DNA from: Isoperla grammatica
Taxonomy: Eukaryota > Arthropoda > Insecta > Plecoptera > Perlodidae
Length of the DNA: 64,000 nucleotides
Direction of reading: 5' to 3'
Assembly: GCA_945910005.1 (NCBI GenBank)
Contig: OX246744.1
Coordinates: 44,946,965 to 45,010,964, forward strand
Below the pieces are notes generated by a model. That model was given only the letters and a program-made list of their open reading frames with translations. It ran no database searches and was not told the origin of the DNA. The stretch's first letter is position 1. Every line of letters starts with the position of its first letter. The translations under genes and the position numbers were made by a program. Positions 36,754 to 47,639 of this stretch are shown here, one piece after another.

Positions 36754-36892
36754 TCAGAATTCACCAAACTTTTTAAACAATTTACTAATCTCTGATTTTT
36801 TAACAAACATGACATACGAAATGCTGGTAGCTTCTACCGGGCGTCATTTTTGATCTCCGATGAACAGAAAATCGCCGGCGGATTAAAGTTTG
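36754..36892. mobile_element. Small inverted-repeat element (MITE-like)
   Basis: Imperfect ends 'attcaccaaactttttaa' and 'ggattaaagtttggtgaaac' face each other about 140 bp apart. No target duplication was established. Confidence 0.45.
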
Positions 36893-36939
36893 GTGAAACT
36901 AACCCTTAGCAGTTTGTGGAGTATTGGATGAGGATGAAT

Positions 36940-37923
36940 AGACCATTTCAAAAACTATCTAGGACCCTTTGTATGATTATCATCATGGTCCTCTAAGGGC
37001 CGGTTTTTCAATCAGTTTTGTAATCAGTGATTAGATCAACCAGAGCTATTACCAACTTGAGAATGCTGTGATACTGTTAGTAACCAATTATCAAACGTCT
37101 CCTAATTACTCTTATCAAATTGATAGAATTCTTATTCCAGCGACTTTAAATTCGTATGTAAACCACACTGTATAAAAGTTCAAATCAGCAATATCATACT
37201 ATTTATATACAAACTAATAAATAGCTATAATTTATATTGGTCAACATGTGTATTATGATGCAATAGTGTTTTGTTCAGGTAAAAAAACACACCTTTCAAC
37301 AGTGATTTGAAAGAATTTGGTACAGACAGATCATTGTTGTCTAAACACTGGATGGACCATCAATTTACCAAAGGCTGGTTAGGTACTTCCACGGCCTCTT
37401 TTAGGTTGCATAATTTAATATCTTTGTGAGCTTGACAAATGACTTCACTCATCTCAAGCAATAATAGCCAACCACGAAAACATACACATTCACTATTTTA
37501 TTTCCTATTTATCAAACATGCAGGCTTATGAATTCAATAAATTAAAACTGAGTTGTGCTTTTTAAAAATTGTTATCATATAGGCCTACAAAATTAGTATG
37601 AACTAAAAAAAAAACATTTTTAATAGGTTTGGGTTGCATCTACATTTTACATTGACAATGTTGGTAAAAGCCTTGGTTACCCCAACCACTGATAAAAAAA
37701 CTGATTGAAAAACCGGCCCTAAATCTTTATTAGCAACAATGCTAATCAGTTAAAAACATAAAATCAAGGTTAGTAGATGATGATCTTGTATGCATCAATG
37801 AACCTTGATATAACATTTGAAAACTGATGTTTACCTAATTGTTGTGTATTGTTGTTCTTGAAGACTTAGGAGACCGTGATGATACTCATATAAAGGGTCC
37901 TAGATAGTTTTGAAATGGTCTGT
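36940..37923. mobile_element. Palindromic element split by a later MITE
   Basis: Arms of about 53 bp: 'agaccatttcaaaaactatc', 'taggaccctttgtatgat' and 'atcatggtcctc' on the left, and their reverse complement ending 37923 on the right ('aaagggtcctagatagtttt', 'gaaatggtct'), with a few mismatches. The MITE at 36997-37719 sits between the arms. Confidence 0.75.
36997..37719. mobile_element. PIF/Harbinger-type MITE, 723 bp
   Basis: Terminal inverted repeats GGGCCGGTTTTTCAATCAGT and its complement ending CGGCCC are flanked by 3-bp duplications TAA (36994-36996 and 37720-37722). The TAA duplication and GGGCCGGTTTTTC ends fit the PIF/Harbinger superfamily (established pattern; family assignment inferred). 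There is no transposase frame, so it is non-autonomous. Confidence 0.8.
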
Positions 37924-38382
37924 TGAGGAAAGTCAGATTAACCAACACCAAAATGCAGGAAAATGTTTTAAATTATTTTTTTTATTTTACAATGTTATAC
38001 ATAACACTCCATGGCTAGTTACAAAATCTTACCAAAACTCTTTCGACTAAAATGAACCTTACGTCAAATAAGTTAATTCTTAAGCACCAGAAACACATTA
38101 TATGAACTGTAAATCAAAATTATACAAAAAATGCAATGAAAATTTACAATATTATATATATATATACGTAGTTGCACTATGCTGCGCATTTGCTGCGAAG
38201 GCATAAGATTGGCATTTAATGGCAAAGCAATGGTTATTTTAAGCACATACAAACTGTACAGTTGGAATATAAGTTTTCTTTTTTAAAATGTATTTATTTA
38301 AATCACACATCGGCGCCGACGCATCAAATATACAACTTTACGTAGTATGGAACTTGTTAATAGACCTGTAGTTACGTAGTAG

Positions 38383-38660
38383 TTATCTTGAACGAATGCA
38401 GCCTCGGCCGCACTTCAAGTCTGATAGTTCTGTCGTTGTGACACGACACACGCGGGCCGCGACTCTGCTGACGAAACACTCCGATGCGCGAAGTACGCGC
38501 GAAGCGTTCCGTGCTACGTCGCTTCCGTTGCCCGCGTGACCTTTCTCGCCGGCCGACTCGTCTTTCTCTGGGGTCCGAGCGAACCCTATCACAGGCTCAC
38601 TCGACGTCGGCCCACTTCGTTGGATCGTTTCTCACAAACGATCGATCGGAAAAATTATTC
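38383..38660. other. CpG-dense patch of unknown role
   Basis: A 280-bp patch with many CpG and GC-rich words (gcgcgaagtacgcgcgaagc, cgggccgcgactctgctgac) stands out from AT-rich flanks. Open frames on both strands (64-113 codons) overlap here, but none has a recognisable domain. It could be a decayed element, an unrecognised exon or a regulatory island. Confidence 0.4.
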
Positions 38661-39633
38661 CTTGGAAAAATATTATAAAACTTTCGGTACGTACGACGGT
38701 TTTTCTCTTTCGAAGACCCTTAATAATAATCACTGGTTTGTTTGTTTCTTACTAGGACAGTCAATACGTAGCAAGGACTCTGGAACATCGAGGGTGCTTA
38801 CTGACTTGTTATTGAACGTTGCGAGCAATTCAGACGGGCTGACATTGCAAATACTCGTGAAGTACGTAGCTATTTAACGTCTGTAAGCACCCCTTGTTAC
38901 GTCCGTTACATTAGGCCTACACTGAACATACAAATGCTAACTCTATAACCAGACGACCCTGATTCTACACATGAAATTAGTCTTGCGTATCTCTTACGGT
39001 ACGTTCAGTAGGCGGCATCTACCTAGTGTTTTTTACTGAATACTGGCCGTTACCATCTGAACGCACCGTTTAGTGTTAACTTGACGCCATAACAGTCGAT
39101 AGTAGGGTCTGCGGGTACTGCTTTCTAGGTTCGGGCAGTAAAAATAACTGGGGGATTTCGGTAACGAACCAATTATGAATTTCAAGTGGGGGTTTTCTTC
39201 CAACAAAAAGACCGACAACCAAAAAAAAGATCTTTTTTAATTTTCTGCAATTGTTAGACATGGCAGTAAACTCACAAATTATATCGAGGCCTTGTTTAAA
39301 TAGCAGTAGAACGCAGTTGACAGAGCCTACGATAGATTGCGTTAAGAACACGAGTTTGTTCTCAATGATTGACATAGTCGTGCTAACGAGATTTTCCATG
39401 ACTCAAAAAATTATTATCGATACTTTAAAGTTGGCACTTTTCCTTGGATATGATTTTTTTTTATATCTGCTCCCTGTGTCCAACAGTTAAGTTGGGTAGG
39501 GGATAAAAAATTAATCCCATCATATTCTGGCCCCTAGGTACATCGAAGCCAGCTGGCCATGATATGACGATGAAAAAATTAAATACCCGATATTTGCTAT
39601 AAAGAAAAAAAATAAAAAAAATTGGGTATTTAT
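38661..39633. other. Non-coding stretch, no gene seen
   Basis: Mixed sequence between the CpG patch and the hAT-type element. Short open frames have no supporting features. Confidence 0.5.
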
Positions 39634-40447
39634 TAGGGATGTCAAACGATTAAATTATTATAATCGATAATCGAATTCACTTTCACCTCCATAATCGATT
39701 ATTAATCGATTTTAATCGTTTTGTAAAATGTCGGTATAGTAGCAAGTTTCTTTCAAACTTTGGTCTAGTTTCGGTTAGTTTGAATTGCCCGCGCAAGCCA
39801 CGAGTTCGTAATTCGACTTCTTTTCAACTATCGATATATTTTACGTCACTGAGTATTTTTGTTATGTTCTGTCCAAGATTTCGACGATAATTTCTGTCCT
39901 AGTTAGGCCTGAAGGGCTACAGTTATTCACTTCCCGTTTTTTTTTTAACCAATAAGTAATTAAGTATGCTAAATATGCGTCGCAATATTATTATTTTCAT
40001 GTGCAGCGTAATTAAAATTTACGTGATGTGAACTAAAAATCGTAGCGACTTTTCTAACCTTACTTCTCTTGTAATTTGTGAACAAACATAACAACTCGTA
40101 TTTTTATAGATCGTAGGCGTCGAATGCTGGGTCTAGGGTAGGCGACTAGACCCAGCTATTCAAAATATGACTGGAAATTCGGCTCAAATTATGACGCAAA
40201 GTTATGCTGTTGCTGTTCTAGGCCTAGGCCTAGGCCTACTGTAAATGAAACTGTACCACATTCTTCTTCTTGGCGCAATAGCGATGCTAGCGCTAGCGCT
40301 CGCGCTCGAATAGGCGGCGGATCTTGAGAACTAGATTTAAAAAAGCGCGAAAATTTAAAATCGATTTTTTTTTAAATAATCGATTAATCGTTTTCGATTA
40401 ATAATCGATTAATCGAATCGATTTAATCGTAATCGTTGACATCCCTA
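39634..40447. mobile_element. hAT-type non-autonomous element, copy 1 (814 bp)
   Basis: Ends TAGGGATGTCAAACGATTAA and ..AATCGTTGACATCCCTA are inverted, with extended AATCGATT-rich subterminal sequence. The 8-bp target GTATTTAT is duplicated at 39626-39633 and 40448-40455, as for hAT elements. A second copy lies at 48430. The core includes a TAGGCCTAGGCCTAGGCCTA run and a gctagcgctagcgctcgcgc block. No transposase frame. Confidence 0.88.
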
Positions 40448-40455
40448 GTATTTAT

Positions 40456-41130
40456 AAATACCCGAAATATCGAATACCCGCAGACCCAATAGACAATGAT
40501 CCAATATCGTCTCAACACTACATACCGTACTCAACAGATGAGAGAAAGAGGTTTTATTTGTTACGTTTGTCTAAATCCTTCGAAACTACATTATTATAAA
40601 ACTATGCATCTGAACGTCTCTACGACTGATCGGGCAAACACTATGCCGTTTACTATGCAACGAGACTAACGCCCGCGTTTCATTCCTGCGTTGGAAAGAC
40701 ATCCACGCACAAGGTAACAAACGGTTGGTATGAAAATCAAAGATTTCATTAAATAAAATAAAAAACAAAAGAACATTTCAACGTGTCTGAAGAAACGCAG
40801 CTTGTAAACTGAACGTACCGTAGTTTTAACGAGGGCTTGACGTTGCAAAGTCTCGTGTACAGTATTGGCAACGATGCAATACTTACACGATGCTAACGAC
40901 TGGCAACAAAGCCCAACGCTCAACTACAGTCAAGTATTTCATTCCTACAGACAGTCTGAAAGCAATTATCAATTTCACAGCGAGTTATTTCGCATTCATT
41001 GATCGAGGACGGACGAAGTGACCAAAAAGATTCTCGTTTGATTTGTTCCGTTCATACGAAAGAATTTTGTGGCTCAACATTTCCACGGCAGGTAAGTGCG
41101 TTCGAAACCCTCCTCGTAACATTAGCTGGT
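40456..41130. other. Non-coding stretch, no gene seen
   Basis: No domain-bearing frame and no repeat that I recognise; it lies beyond the 3' end of the LRRFIP-like gene and may include its 3' UTR or downstream region. Confidence 0.5.
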
Positions 41131-41133
41131 CTA

Positions 41134-41316
41134 AATAAAACACACACACACTTCAACTTTAACTCAAGGCCACTCAATTTTAAAACTGCGATATTTCGGA
41201 GTCTCCCACTCCTTCCTCAAGCATCGTCCATGCTCGAGGAAGGATCTGGAGTCTCCGAAATATCGCAGTTTTAAAGAAAGCGATCCAGATTAAAGTTCAA
41301 CTCTGTGTGTGTCATT
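41134..41316. mobile_element. Fold-back element with ~75-bp arms
   Basis: The left arm (acacacacttcaactttaac, ttttaaaactgcgatatttc, ggagtctcc, ccttcctc) is mirrored by the right arm (gaggaagg, ggagtctccgaaatatcgca, gttttaaa, ttaaagttcaac, tgtgtgtgt) around a loop at about 41220. It would give a long hairpin. Family unknown. Confidence 0.7.
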
Positions 41317-41839
41317 TATAAATAAGTTTACTGCACTAGACTTGAGATGTTCTTAGTTTGACGCTCCCCTGCTGCTCCCTCCATCGCTATGTGACCAACC
41401 CTCACCCCAGTGACAACCCGACAATCATATCATATTATATTATGTATAATCAGTCACATCTGTTACACTGGGGCGGTGGTGACATAACTAGGGGGTGGAG
41501 CTTCAAACTATGTCAAACTAAAAATATCTGCACTCTACCTCGTAGCTGGTGTATTAGAGAACGGTTACACGATAAAAAACTTTTCCGAAAATGTTCGAGT
41601 TTGAAAATGACAGCGATTCCGTCGACGCAACGAAGTGACTGGTTTCTCATCGAGTAAGAAACTTTCCAGAGACGTTTCTCGTCCGGCACGACTCGAGATT
41701 TCACCTTCGAGTCACTTTCCAACCCGCACATTTCCACGACAACAAACAACGTACTTTCGAAACGGTTGATTATTTCTTTATAAAAGTGTTGAGGGGTGTA
41801 CAAAGTATGGCCGGCCGACGGAAAGGTTCAGTCGTCTAG

Positions 41840-41950
41840 TCAGAGTTCCTTGAGCAGCGTAGACTTGGCCGTCTTCAGTTTGTCCAGTCTTCGTTGGTAG
41901 TGAGAGTTGGACGTCTCGAGCTCTTCCAGTCGCCCCTGCGCCTCGCGGAG
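41840..41950 (-). CDS. LRRFIP-like gene, short last exon (coiled-coil C-terminus)
   Basis: The minus strand after gcgtgttgcag reads LREAQGRLEELETSNSHYQR, then RLDKLKTAKSTLLKEL and TGA at 41840-41842 (36 codons plus stop, phase 0). It matches the C-terminus of vertebrate LRRFIP2 (LRTALDKIEEMEMTNSHLAK, RLEKMKANRTALLAQQ), the end of the long coiled coil that binds Flightless-I. It joins in phase to the donor gag|gtaaac of the 47467-47620 exon when the acidic exon at 44471-45649 is skipped. Whether it is LRRFIP1 or LRRFIP2 cannot be settled; insects normally carry one gene. Confidence 0.85.
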   Translation of the reverse strand, partial: LREAQGRLEELETSNSHYQRRLDKLKTAKSTLLKEL

Positions 41951-42223
41951 CTGCAACACGCAACACAACAGTCAACACTTGTAAGACATACGGACATCTT
42001 ACTCACATTTTAGTCAACAACAAAACAGCCGTCACCGCATCATTACGGACTTATAATACGGTACTAGTAACTTTCTTACTGGACCTGAATCAACTAGTAA
42101 ATCAACGTACCAATGAAATAGCCACTTACATATATAAAAAAATATACAATAACTAGGCCTACTTATAAATCGGGCTAGTGACACAATATCTTGCGAGCCC
42201 TAGCAAAGTTTTAATAGCATTAA

Positions 42224-42596
42224 GAGGAAGGACTACTCGCCAATATTAAAACCCGCGAAATTAACGTATTTTCGTCATATCTCAATAACGCCACACAATA
42301 TCGAAAAAGTGACAAGTATGCACAATTTGGGTTTGTGAGAGCTCAATATTACATGAAAAAGATTGTGTGGATCGTAGTAATTATAGTTGTAATTTGTAAT
42401 TAACTTGTCAATTAATTAAATTCGAAATAATAATTATAATTAGTGCAAACTAATAAATCTTGTTCATATAATATTGAGCTCTTAGGAACCCAAATTGTGC
42501 ATACTTGTCACTTTTTCGATATTGTGTGGCGTTATTGAGATATGACGAAAATACGTTAATTTCGTGGGGTTTAATATTGGCGAGTAGTCCTTCCCC
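42224..42596. mobile_element. Palindromic MITE flanked by TTAA
   Basis: Two arms of about 130 bp are inverted copies: gaggaaggactactcgccaa, 'cgtattttcgtcatatctca', 'gacaagtatgcacaatttgg' and their complements. TTAA flanks it at 42220-42223 and 42597-42600, the target duplication of piggyBac-type elements. Its right TTAA is also the left TTAA of the next element. Confidence 0.75.
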
Positions 42597-42600
42597 TTAA

Positions 42601-43383
42601 GAGCGAAGGATACCTCTACGTCAAAAACGGCAGAACATTTTCATTTTGTAATTATATCTCAAGATTGAAACACAAAAACTAAAAATCTGAGTAATCAGTG
42701 TGCTGTGGTTTGGTAAGCCCTACAAACAATGATAATTGTATTTAAAATTATAATCAGTATGACTATGATTTTTATTTCATTAAATTACTAAGGAAATTCA
42801 AATAATTATCAGTCATACTGATTATAACGTTAAATACTAGGGATGCACACGATAATCGATATTATCGTTCGATATTCGATATGCAATAAAATTTCGATAA
42901 TCGATAATCGAATGGTCTGATTTCTAAAAAAGCGGGTTCGTAAAGCATTATTTCCTTCTTCTCGGACCTTTCTAGTATTGAAATACTCAAAGATACCGCC
43001 AAAATACTAGGCCTCGGGCCTCGTAAAATGTGATTATACTCTCAGCAGTGTCACGTCAGATGTGTCCAAGTAATGTTGCCATATCGTTATGTGCTAGATT
43101 AGGCGACATATCACTGAAACTGTAAAAGATTGCTTCAATTTTGTAAATTTATTATCGTTCGATATTATCGATCGATAATGCAGTCATCTTTCGATTATCG
43201 ATAGTTTTTCTTTTATCGATGTGCATCCCTATTAAATACATTTGTGATTCAGTCTGCAGGGCTTACCAAACCACAGCACACTGATTAGGCCTACTCAGAT
43301 TTTCGATTTTGTGTTTCAATCTTGAGACATGTTTAAAAAATGAAACTTTGCTGGGGTTTTTGACGTAGAGGTATCCTTCGCTC
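42601..43383. mobile_element. Second palindromic MITE flanked by TTAA, split by a hAT-type element
   Basis: The ends GAGCGAAGGATACCTCTACG and its complement, and inner arms ('cagtgtgctgtggtttggta' against 'taccaaaccacagcacactg'), are inverted. TTAA lies at 42597-42600 and 43384-43387. A hAT-type insertion occupies 42838-43231; without it the element is about 380 bp, like its neighbour. Confidence 0.78.
42838..43231. mobile_element. hAT-type non-autonomous element, 394 bp
   Basis: Ends TAGGGATGCACACGATAA and ATCGATGTGCATCCCTA, rich in ATCGAT words. The 8-bp duplication TTAAATAC is at 42830-42837 and 43232-43239. Related ends but a different core from the copies at 39634 and 48430. Confidence 0.85.
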
Positions 43384-43569
43384 TTAATAATCTCAACCCA
43401 CGGTTAGTTTATTAAAAGTAGACAAACTTTAAAAACTGAGAAACAACAACGCACACACACAGAACTGTAACAACAAACAAAGATGCAAGTGCTGGTTAGT
43501 CAACTTAGCCGAGAAACAGAACACAAGTATTAGAGCAGAAAACAGACAGGCCAGAGCTTACAGATACTA

Positions 43570-43877
43570 AAGGTCTCTCACACCAAGAAGTAAGATAGTG
43601 TCAGGGGAGTCAGGACCGCCCACAATTAGTTTCCAACTTAACATGTGCGAATCACTGTAACGTTTTTCCCAACTATCTAGTACAATTTGGTTGCGTTAAG
43701 TTTTTTGACGGAAACCTGCTAGCACGTTTTCTTGTGCGTTACCGTCAAAAAACTTACCGCAACCAAATTGTAGGCCTACTAGATAATCGAGAAAAACGTC
43801 GGTGATTTGCGCTTTTTAAGTTGGAAACTAAATGTGGGCGGTCCTGATACTATCTTACTTCTTGCTGTGAGAGACCT
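43570..43877. mobile_element. Palindromic element, 308 bp
   Basis: The inverted arms start aggtctctcaca(c/g)caagaag and meet at about 43725 (accaaattg / caatttggt, gttttttgac / gtcaaaaaac). The 6-bp repeat ATACTA flanks it (43564-43569 and 43878-43883). Superfamily uncertain. Confidence 0.7.
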
Positions 43878-43883
43878 ATACTA

Positions 43884-44390
43884 TGCCGCATGAAAAGAAA
43901 CCCCAATACAACAAACAAAACGGCATTTTACAGCCGAGAAATAAAAGATCGCCTACACTGGGAAAACACGATTACATTGACATGTGAGGAAAATATGCTG
44001 TAAGCGTTCTTTAAAACTTTCAGATCACAACAACTGAAACTTGACAATTGATTAAAATACACTTCACAAAGATATCCCAACATCAAAAGAAAGCCCAAAC
44101 TCCAAACAAACCACATTGAAATGATTTTGTAGTTAAAACTACGCCCTATCATCCAAAACACGTTTCCATATTATGAAGCCTACAGACGTGGAGAAATTCC
44201 AAGCATAAAAGTCAAATTTTAGAATCGGTTTGTTTGACGAAGGCCTACGTATGGTATTGAAGCGCCATCACTCAATGACTGCTGCAAGCTGCTCCTAGCG
44301 CATCGCACGGTTAGGTTCTATCTGCAGACGCTTGCGTACAGCGCACACAGTAACACTCTTCTTGCCACGATGCAATGTTAGCTGAGAAAC
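43884..44390. other. No gene seen
   Basis: Mixed non-coding sequence; a 77-codon minus-strand frame (43928-44161) has no recognisable content. It is probably 3' UTR or downstream sequence of the acidic exon. Confidence 0.5.
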
Positions 44391-44393
44391 ACT

Positions 44394-44446
44394 CTGGGGG
44401 TAGGGGGGTGGGGGGGTCTAGACTAGGGGGGGGGGAGGGGGTGAAC
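44394..44446 (+). other. G-run cluster (possible G-quadruplex)
   Basis: Plus strand has runs ggggg, gggggg, ggggggg and a run of about ten g followed by ggggg within 50 bp. The minus-strand transcript would carry the C-rich complement about 25-75 nt after the acidic exon's stop codon. Confidence 0.8.
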
Positions 44447-44470
44447 ACCATGCTGCACGGACCGTTCAGA

Positions 44471-45649
44471 CTAGGACGAAGACTCCGGGTCCGAGCTCTC
44501 AGACTTGCGTCGGGGGCGTCTCCTCCGGACTCTGACCGCATCGGGTTCCGAGTCCTCCGGATTCCGTCTCCGGACCCGTCTGGGCGCGTCGACGTTCCGG
44601 CTCGGACTTTCCTCCTCTGAGTCGCTCTCGGAGCCGCTCGTCGTGCGTTCCGCAACGTCGTCCGTCTTGGTCTCCGAGATCTCGGACGTTCTGTCTACGC
44701 TCTCGGAACGACTACCGGCCGATTCCGCGCTGTCGGTTCTTCCTTCGGCCTTCAGGGTCGCCAACCTCTTGTCCGTTGTTATTATCACGCCCTGAAAACT
44801 CCTCTCCGGACTCACCGACCCCTCTCCCTTGGGCCCCTCCTCATCGATTGTCCCGTTACCTCGGTTTAATCCGGTCTCTTCCGCGTCCGAATTACCGGAC
44901 TTCTCCTCGAAGTGGCTGAGCCAGTCCGAAGTGCTTTCCGACTGTCGGAGGGGTCTGAAGAATGTTTTCTCCGGAGTCTCGGGACTTTCAAGGTTTTCTG
45001 GATCCCCTCCCGGGTTTTCTCCATCGACTGCGGGCCTATCCATTGTCTCACAAGTCTCGGTATTTCTCTCTGGAATCTCGGACTCTTCTTCCCCATTTCC
45101 GAGCTCGTCAGATTTGCTCTCAGTTGGTAAGAGTTCTTTCTCGGGAGATACGGAATTTCCGAGCCATTCAGAGCTCTCAGACTTGCTCGGACTCTTTACG
45201 AGCTCCTTTTCGGGAGATCCGACATTCCCAAGCCATTCAGAACTCTTAGACTTACTTGAACTCTTTACGACTTCCTTTTCGGGAGATCCGGCATTTCCGA
45301 GCCATGCAGAACTCTCAGACTCGCTCGAACTCTTTACGAGTTCCTTTTCGAGAGGTCCAGAATTGCCGAGCCGTTCAGAACTCTCCGACTTTCTCGGACT
45401 TTTCATGAGTTCCTTCTCAGGAGATCCAGAATTACCGAGCCATTCAGAGCTCTCAGACTTTCTCGGACTCTTCGCGTGTTCTCTTTCCGGAGATCCGGCC
45501 GGACTACCGGACCGATCTGTGTTTTCAACGTCCTCCGTTCCGCTGTCTGCTTGTTCCTTGTTCCGAGCTTCCTCGCCGGAACTTTCGTCGTCGTTGCCAC
45601 TGCCGACCGTTCCGTTCACCGTAGCTTCCACTTTGCTCAGCGGTGATTC
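44471..45649 (-). CDS. LRRFIP-like gene, alternative last exon: Ser/Glu-rich acidic tail
   Basis: A 393-codon frame begins after the minus-strand acceptor tgtttcgtag as ESPLSKVEATVNGTVGSG and ends ...RRKSESSDPESSS and TAG (44471-44473). It is phase 0, so it joins the gag|gtaaac donor of the 47467 exon. Composition is dominated by S, E, P, G and K, so it is probably disordered. It carries five 23-residue repeats (45137-45481, type KSPRKSESSEWLGNSGSPEK) and an Arg-rich patch near the end (VRRRNPED..VRVRRRRPRR) that may be a nuclear signal. Vertebrate LRRFIP1 also has isoforms with a long acidic Glu/Ser-rich exon instead of the coiled-coil end, so alternative last exons are plausible; gene membership is inferred from phase and position. 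It could also be a separate gene's exon. Confidence 0.68.
   Translation of the reverse strand, partial: ESPLSKVEATVNGTVGSGNDDESSGEEARNKEQADSGTEDVENTDRSGSPAGSPEREHAKSPRKSESSEWLGNSGSPEKELMKSPRKSESSERLGNSGPLEKELVKSSSESESSAWLGNAGSPEKEVVKSSSKSKSSEWLGNVGSPEKELVKSPSKSESSEWLGNSVSPEKELLPTESKSDELGNGEEESEIPERNTETCETMDRPAVDGENPGGDPENLESPETPEKTFFRPLRQSESTSDWLSHFEEKSGNSDAEETGLNRGNGTIDEEGPKGEGSVSPERSFQGVIITTDKRLATLKAEGRTDSAESAGSRSESVDRTSEISETKTDDVAERTTSGSESDSEEESPSRNVDAPRRVRRRNPEDSEPDAVRVRRRRPRRKSESSDPESSS
45137..45481 (-). repeat. Five 69-bp coding repeats in the acidic exon
   Basis: Residues 57-171 of the exon are five units of 23 residues. In-phase substitutions (ERLGNSGPLEK, AWLGNAGSPEK, EWLGNVGSPEK) keep the frame, and SESS/SWLGN is conserved. 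A sixth, diverged unit (RQSESTSDWLSHFEEK) lies further on. Confidence 0.9.
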
Positions 45650-45862
45650 CTACGAAACATAGTCAGTGAACTGAGCGATCACAATCAGTGGGAGAGAGCT
45701 TACAACATGGCGCCAGCTAGGAAGAAGAGTTAAGAACACAGCAAACTAACTGACCAGTTTATAACCGTACGTTAAAGATGGACATATCTACTTGCTTGTA
45801 CATATGTCGACACTATTTTATTATATTCCTCATATTATAATTTAATGTCACTATTAAATAAC

Positions 45863-46168
<306 letters not shown>

Positions 46169-46434
46169 ATATATAATAGTAAGTATAAATTATAAAAGTT
46201 TCATTTTTCCTCACTGCAAATTAATACAAAATATTAAAATACGATGTTTTCCTAAAAGTAAGGAAATAAATGAGAATGTTTGTCAGAAAAAAATCTATCC
46301 AAATGTTTGCCCTCATTCAAATCAATACAAAAACACAAAAACAATAAAGATTTAAAATTCATATCAATAACCAATAAACAAAGGTAGCTCTACATAAAGA
46401 TCAGTTTTTACGTTTTAATGTCAAACTACCAGAA

Positions 46435-46612
46435 GTAATGCCGACATTACACGACTCAAGACTTTCGTCAAACTTATTGAATTCAAGAACAAAAGCGAAT
46501 CAAAAACAGTTGGTAAATAACTTCAACAATATAGTTTTTATTAATTGATGCTTTTTTGTCCTTGAATTCAATAAGTTTGACGAAAGTATTGAACCGTGTA
46601 ATGTGGGTATAA
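46435..46612. mobile_element. Fold-back element with ~58-bp arms
   Basis: 'acattacacgactcaagact' and 'ttcgtcaaacttattgaatt' on the left pair with 'aattcaataagtttgacgaa' and 'agtattgaaccgtgtaatgt' on the right; the loop lies at about 46500-46548. Confidence 0.65.
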
Positions 46613-46663
46613 GAAGCCAATCAAGTCAGAACTGCACACGTCTACTTTAAACGAAGCCACCGA

Positions 46664-46772
46664 CAGAGAAAGCGATCGCAACGTGGGAGCCAATCAGCGG
46701 CTCAGTTTCCGTTGCCGCCCCACGTCGAGTTGGGGCGACGCTGGCGATTGGCTCCCGTGACTCAATCGCTCA
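46664..46772. mobile_element. Fold-back element, GC-rich
   Basis: The arm 'gcgatcgcaacgtgggagcc', 'aatcagcg' pairs imperfectly with 'cgctggcgattggctcccgt', 'gactcaatcgc'; the inner stem is ccgccccacgtcg / cgacg... It stands out as GC-rich in an AT-rich intron. Confidence 0.55.
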
Positions 46773-47466
46773 CTAGGCCGTTAGGCTTACGTCCGAAGGT
46801 GAATACACGATTAAAAGATAGAAGGTTAAGATTTTAGGCCTCACTGATAATAACATAGGCCTACTCTCTACAAGCAAAGATGTACGAGAATAGCGGAAAT
46901 AAAATACAAAGACTCCAGATGCGCACTAGTCACTCATTCTCAACGTTGATTTTAAACGTATTCTACAACCACATGTACCCTTCATGAAAGGCAATGAAAG
47001 CTGATAATATACTACGTATAAGAATTACTCCAGAAGAACATGTTATTGTATTTTAATTTTTAAGCACGCAGATGGATAATAGTGTACTTCAACAACATAT
47101 TTAACTGAATTGCAATCATTGCGAGTAGATCGTTGGTAAGATTCTATCTAACAAGTACTTCTCTACGAAATGACAGCCTTCCCACGAGCTGCGTTCCAGA
47201 CTTCGTCTCGCAAATAATCTCGGATTATGTGCCGTAATGCCGGGACATAAAAGGGACACTAATGAATGGGACTTGTTTTGATTTGTAAGTAGAGGGAATA
47301 TTCAATAGAATAGAACCATTACTTGAAGATTGATTCTGGAACATGTAAGAAGCCATCCAAGATGAATATTGGAACACTTAGATTACTGTTGCTGAGCGAG
47401 ATCAGTGATCCGATGAATTCTGGAACGCAGCTACGTTACGCGACGCGAACTTGCGCCAACGTTTAC

Positions 47467-47620
47467 CTCTCTCTGTAGTTTCCTTTTCTCGACCTTGAGT
47501 TCGTCTTCGACCTTCTCGGAACACTCAGACGCCGCCTTGTAGCGCACTACCTGACTCTCGAGGCGGGCTACGTTGGCTTGCAACGTCGAGACGTCTTGCT
47601 CCGCTTTGTGGAGCCGGAAC
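47467..47620 (-). CDS. LRRFIP-like gene, coiled-coil exon
   Basis: After the acceptor gtgttatacag the exon gives (K)[20 protein letters not shown], then [20 protein letters not shown] and [11 protein letters not shown], with donor gag|gtaaac. It matches LRRFIP1/2 [24 protein letters not shown] and [20 protein letters not shown] very closely. The 154 bp is one carried base plus 51 codons, ending in phase 0. This heptad-rich segment is part of the C-terminal coiled coil. No tandem edge copies were seen around it. Confidence 0.88.
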
Positions 47621-47639
47621 CTGTATAACACACACGTCA

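Larger units (their letters stand above)
41951..44470 (-). other. Region between the two alternative last exons
   Basis: Intron, and 3' UTR of the acidic isoform. It is filled with palindromic MITEs (42224-43383, 43570-43877). No other coding exon was found. A run of C on the transcribed strand lies just after the acidic exon's stop. Confidence 0.6.

Noticed and set aside
38383..38877. Small genes in the CpG-dense patch
   Set aside because: Overlapping frames on both strands are expected in GC-rich DNA; no recognised domain, splice pattern or codon preference supports any of them.
43928..44161. 77-codon minus-strand frame
   Set aside because: Composition rich in F, S, W and C with no match that I recognise; lies in probable 3' UTR or intron sequence.
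44829..45662. 277-codon plus-strand frame opposite the acidic exon
   Set aside because: Mirror frame of a GC-rich, repeat-bearing exon; the minus strand has matching splice phase and LRRFIP context, the plus strand has none.
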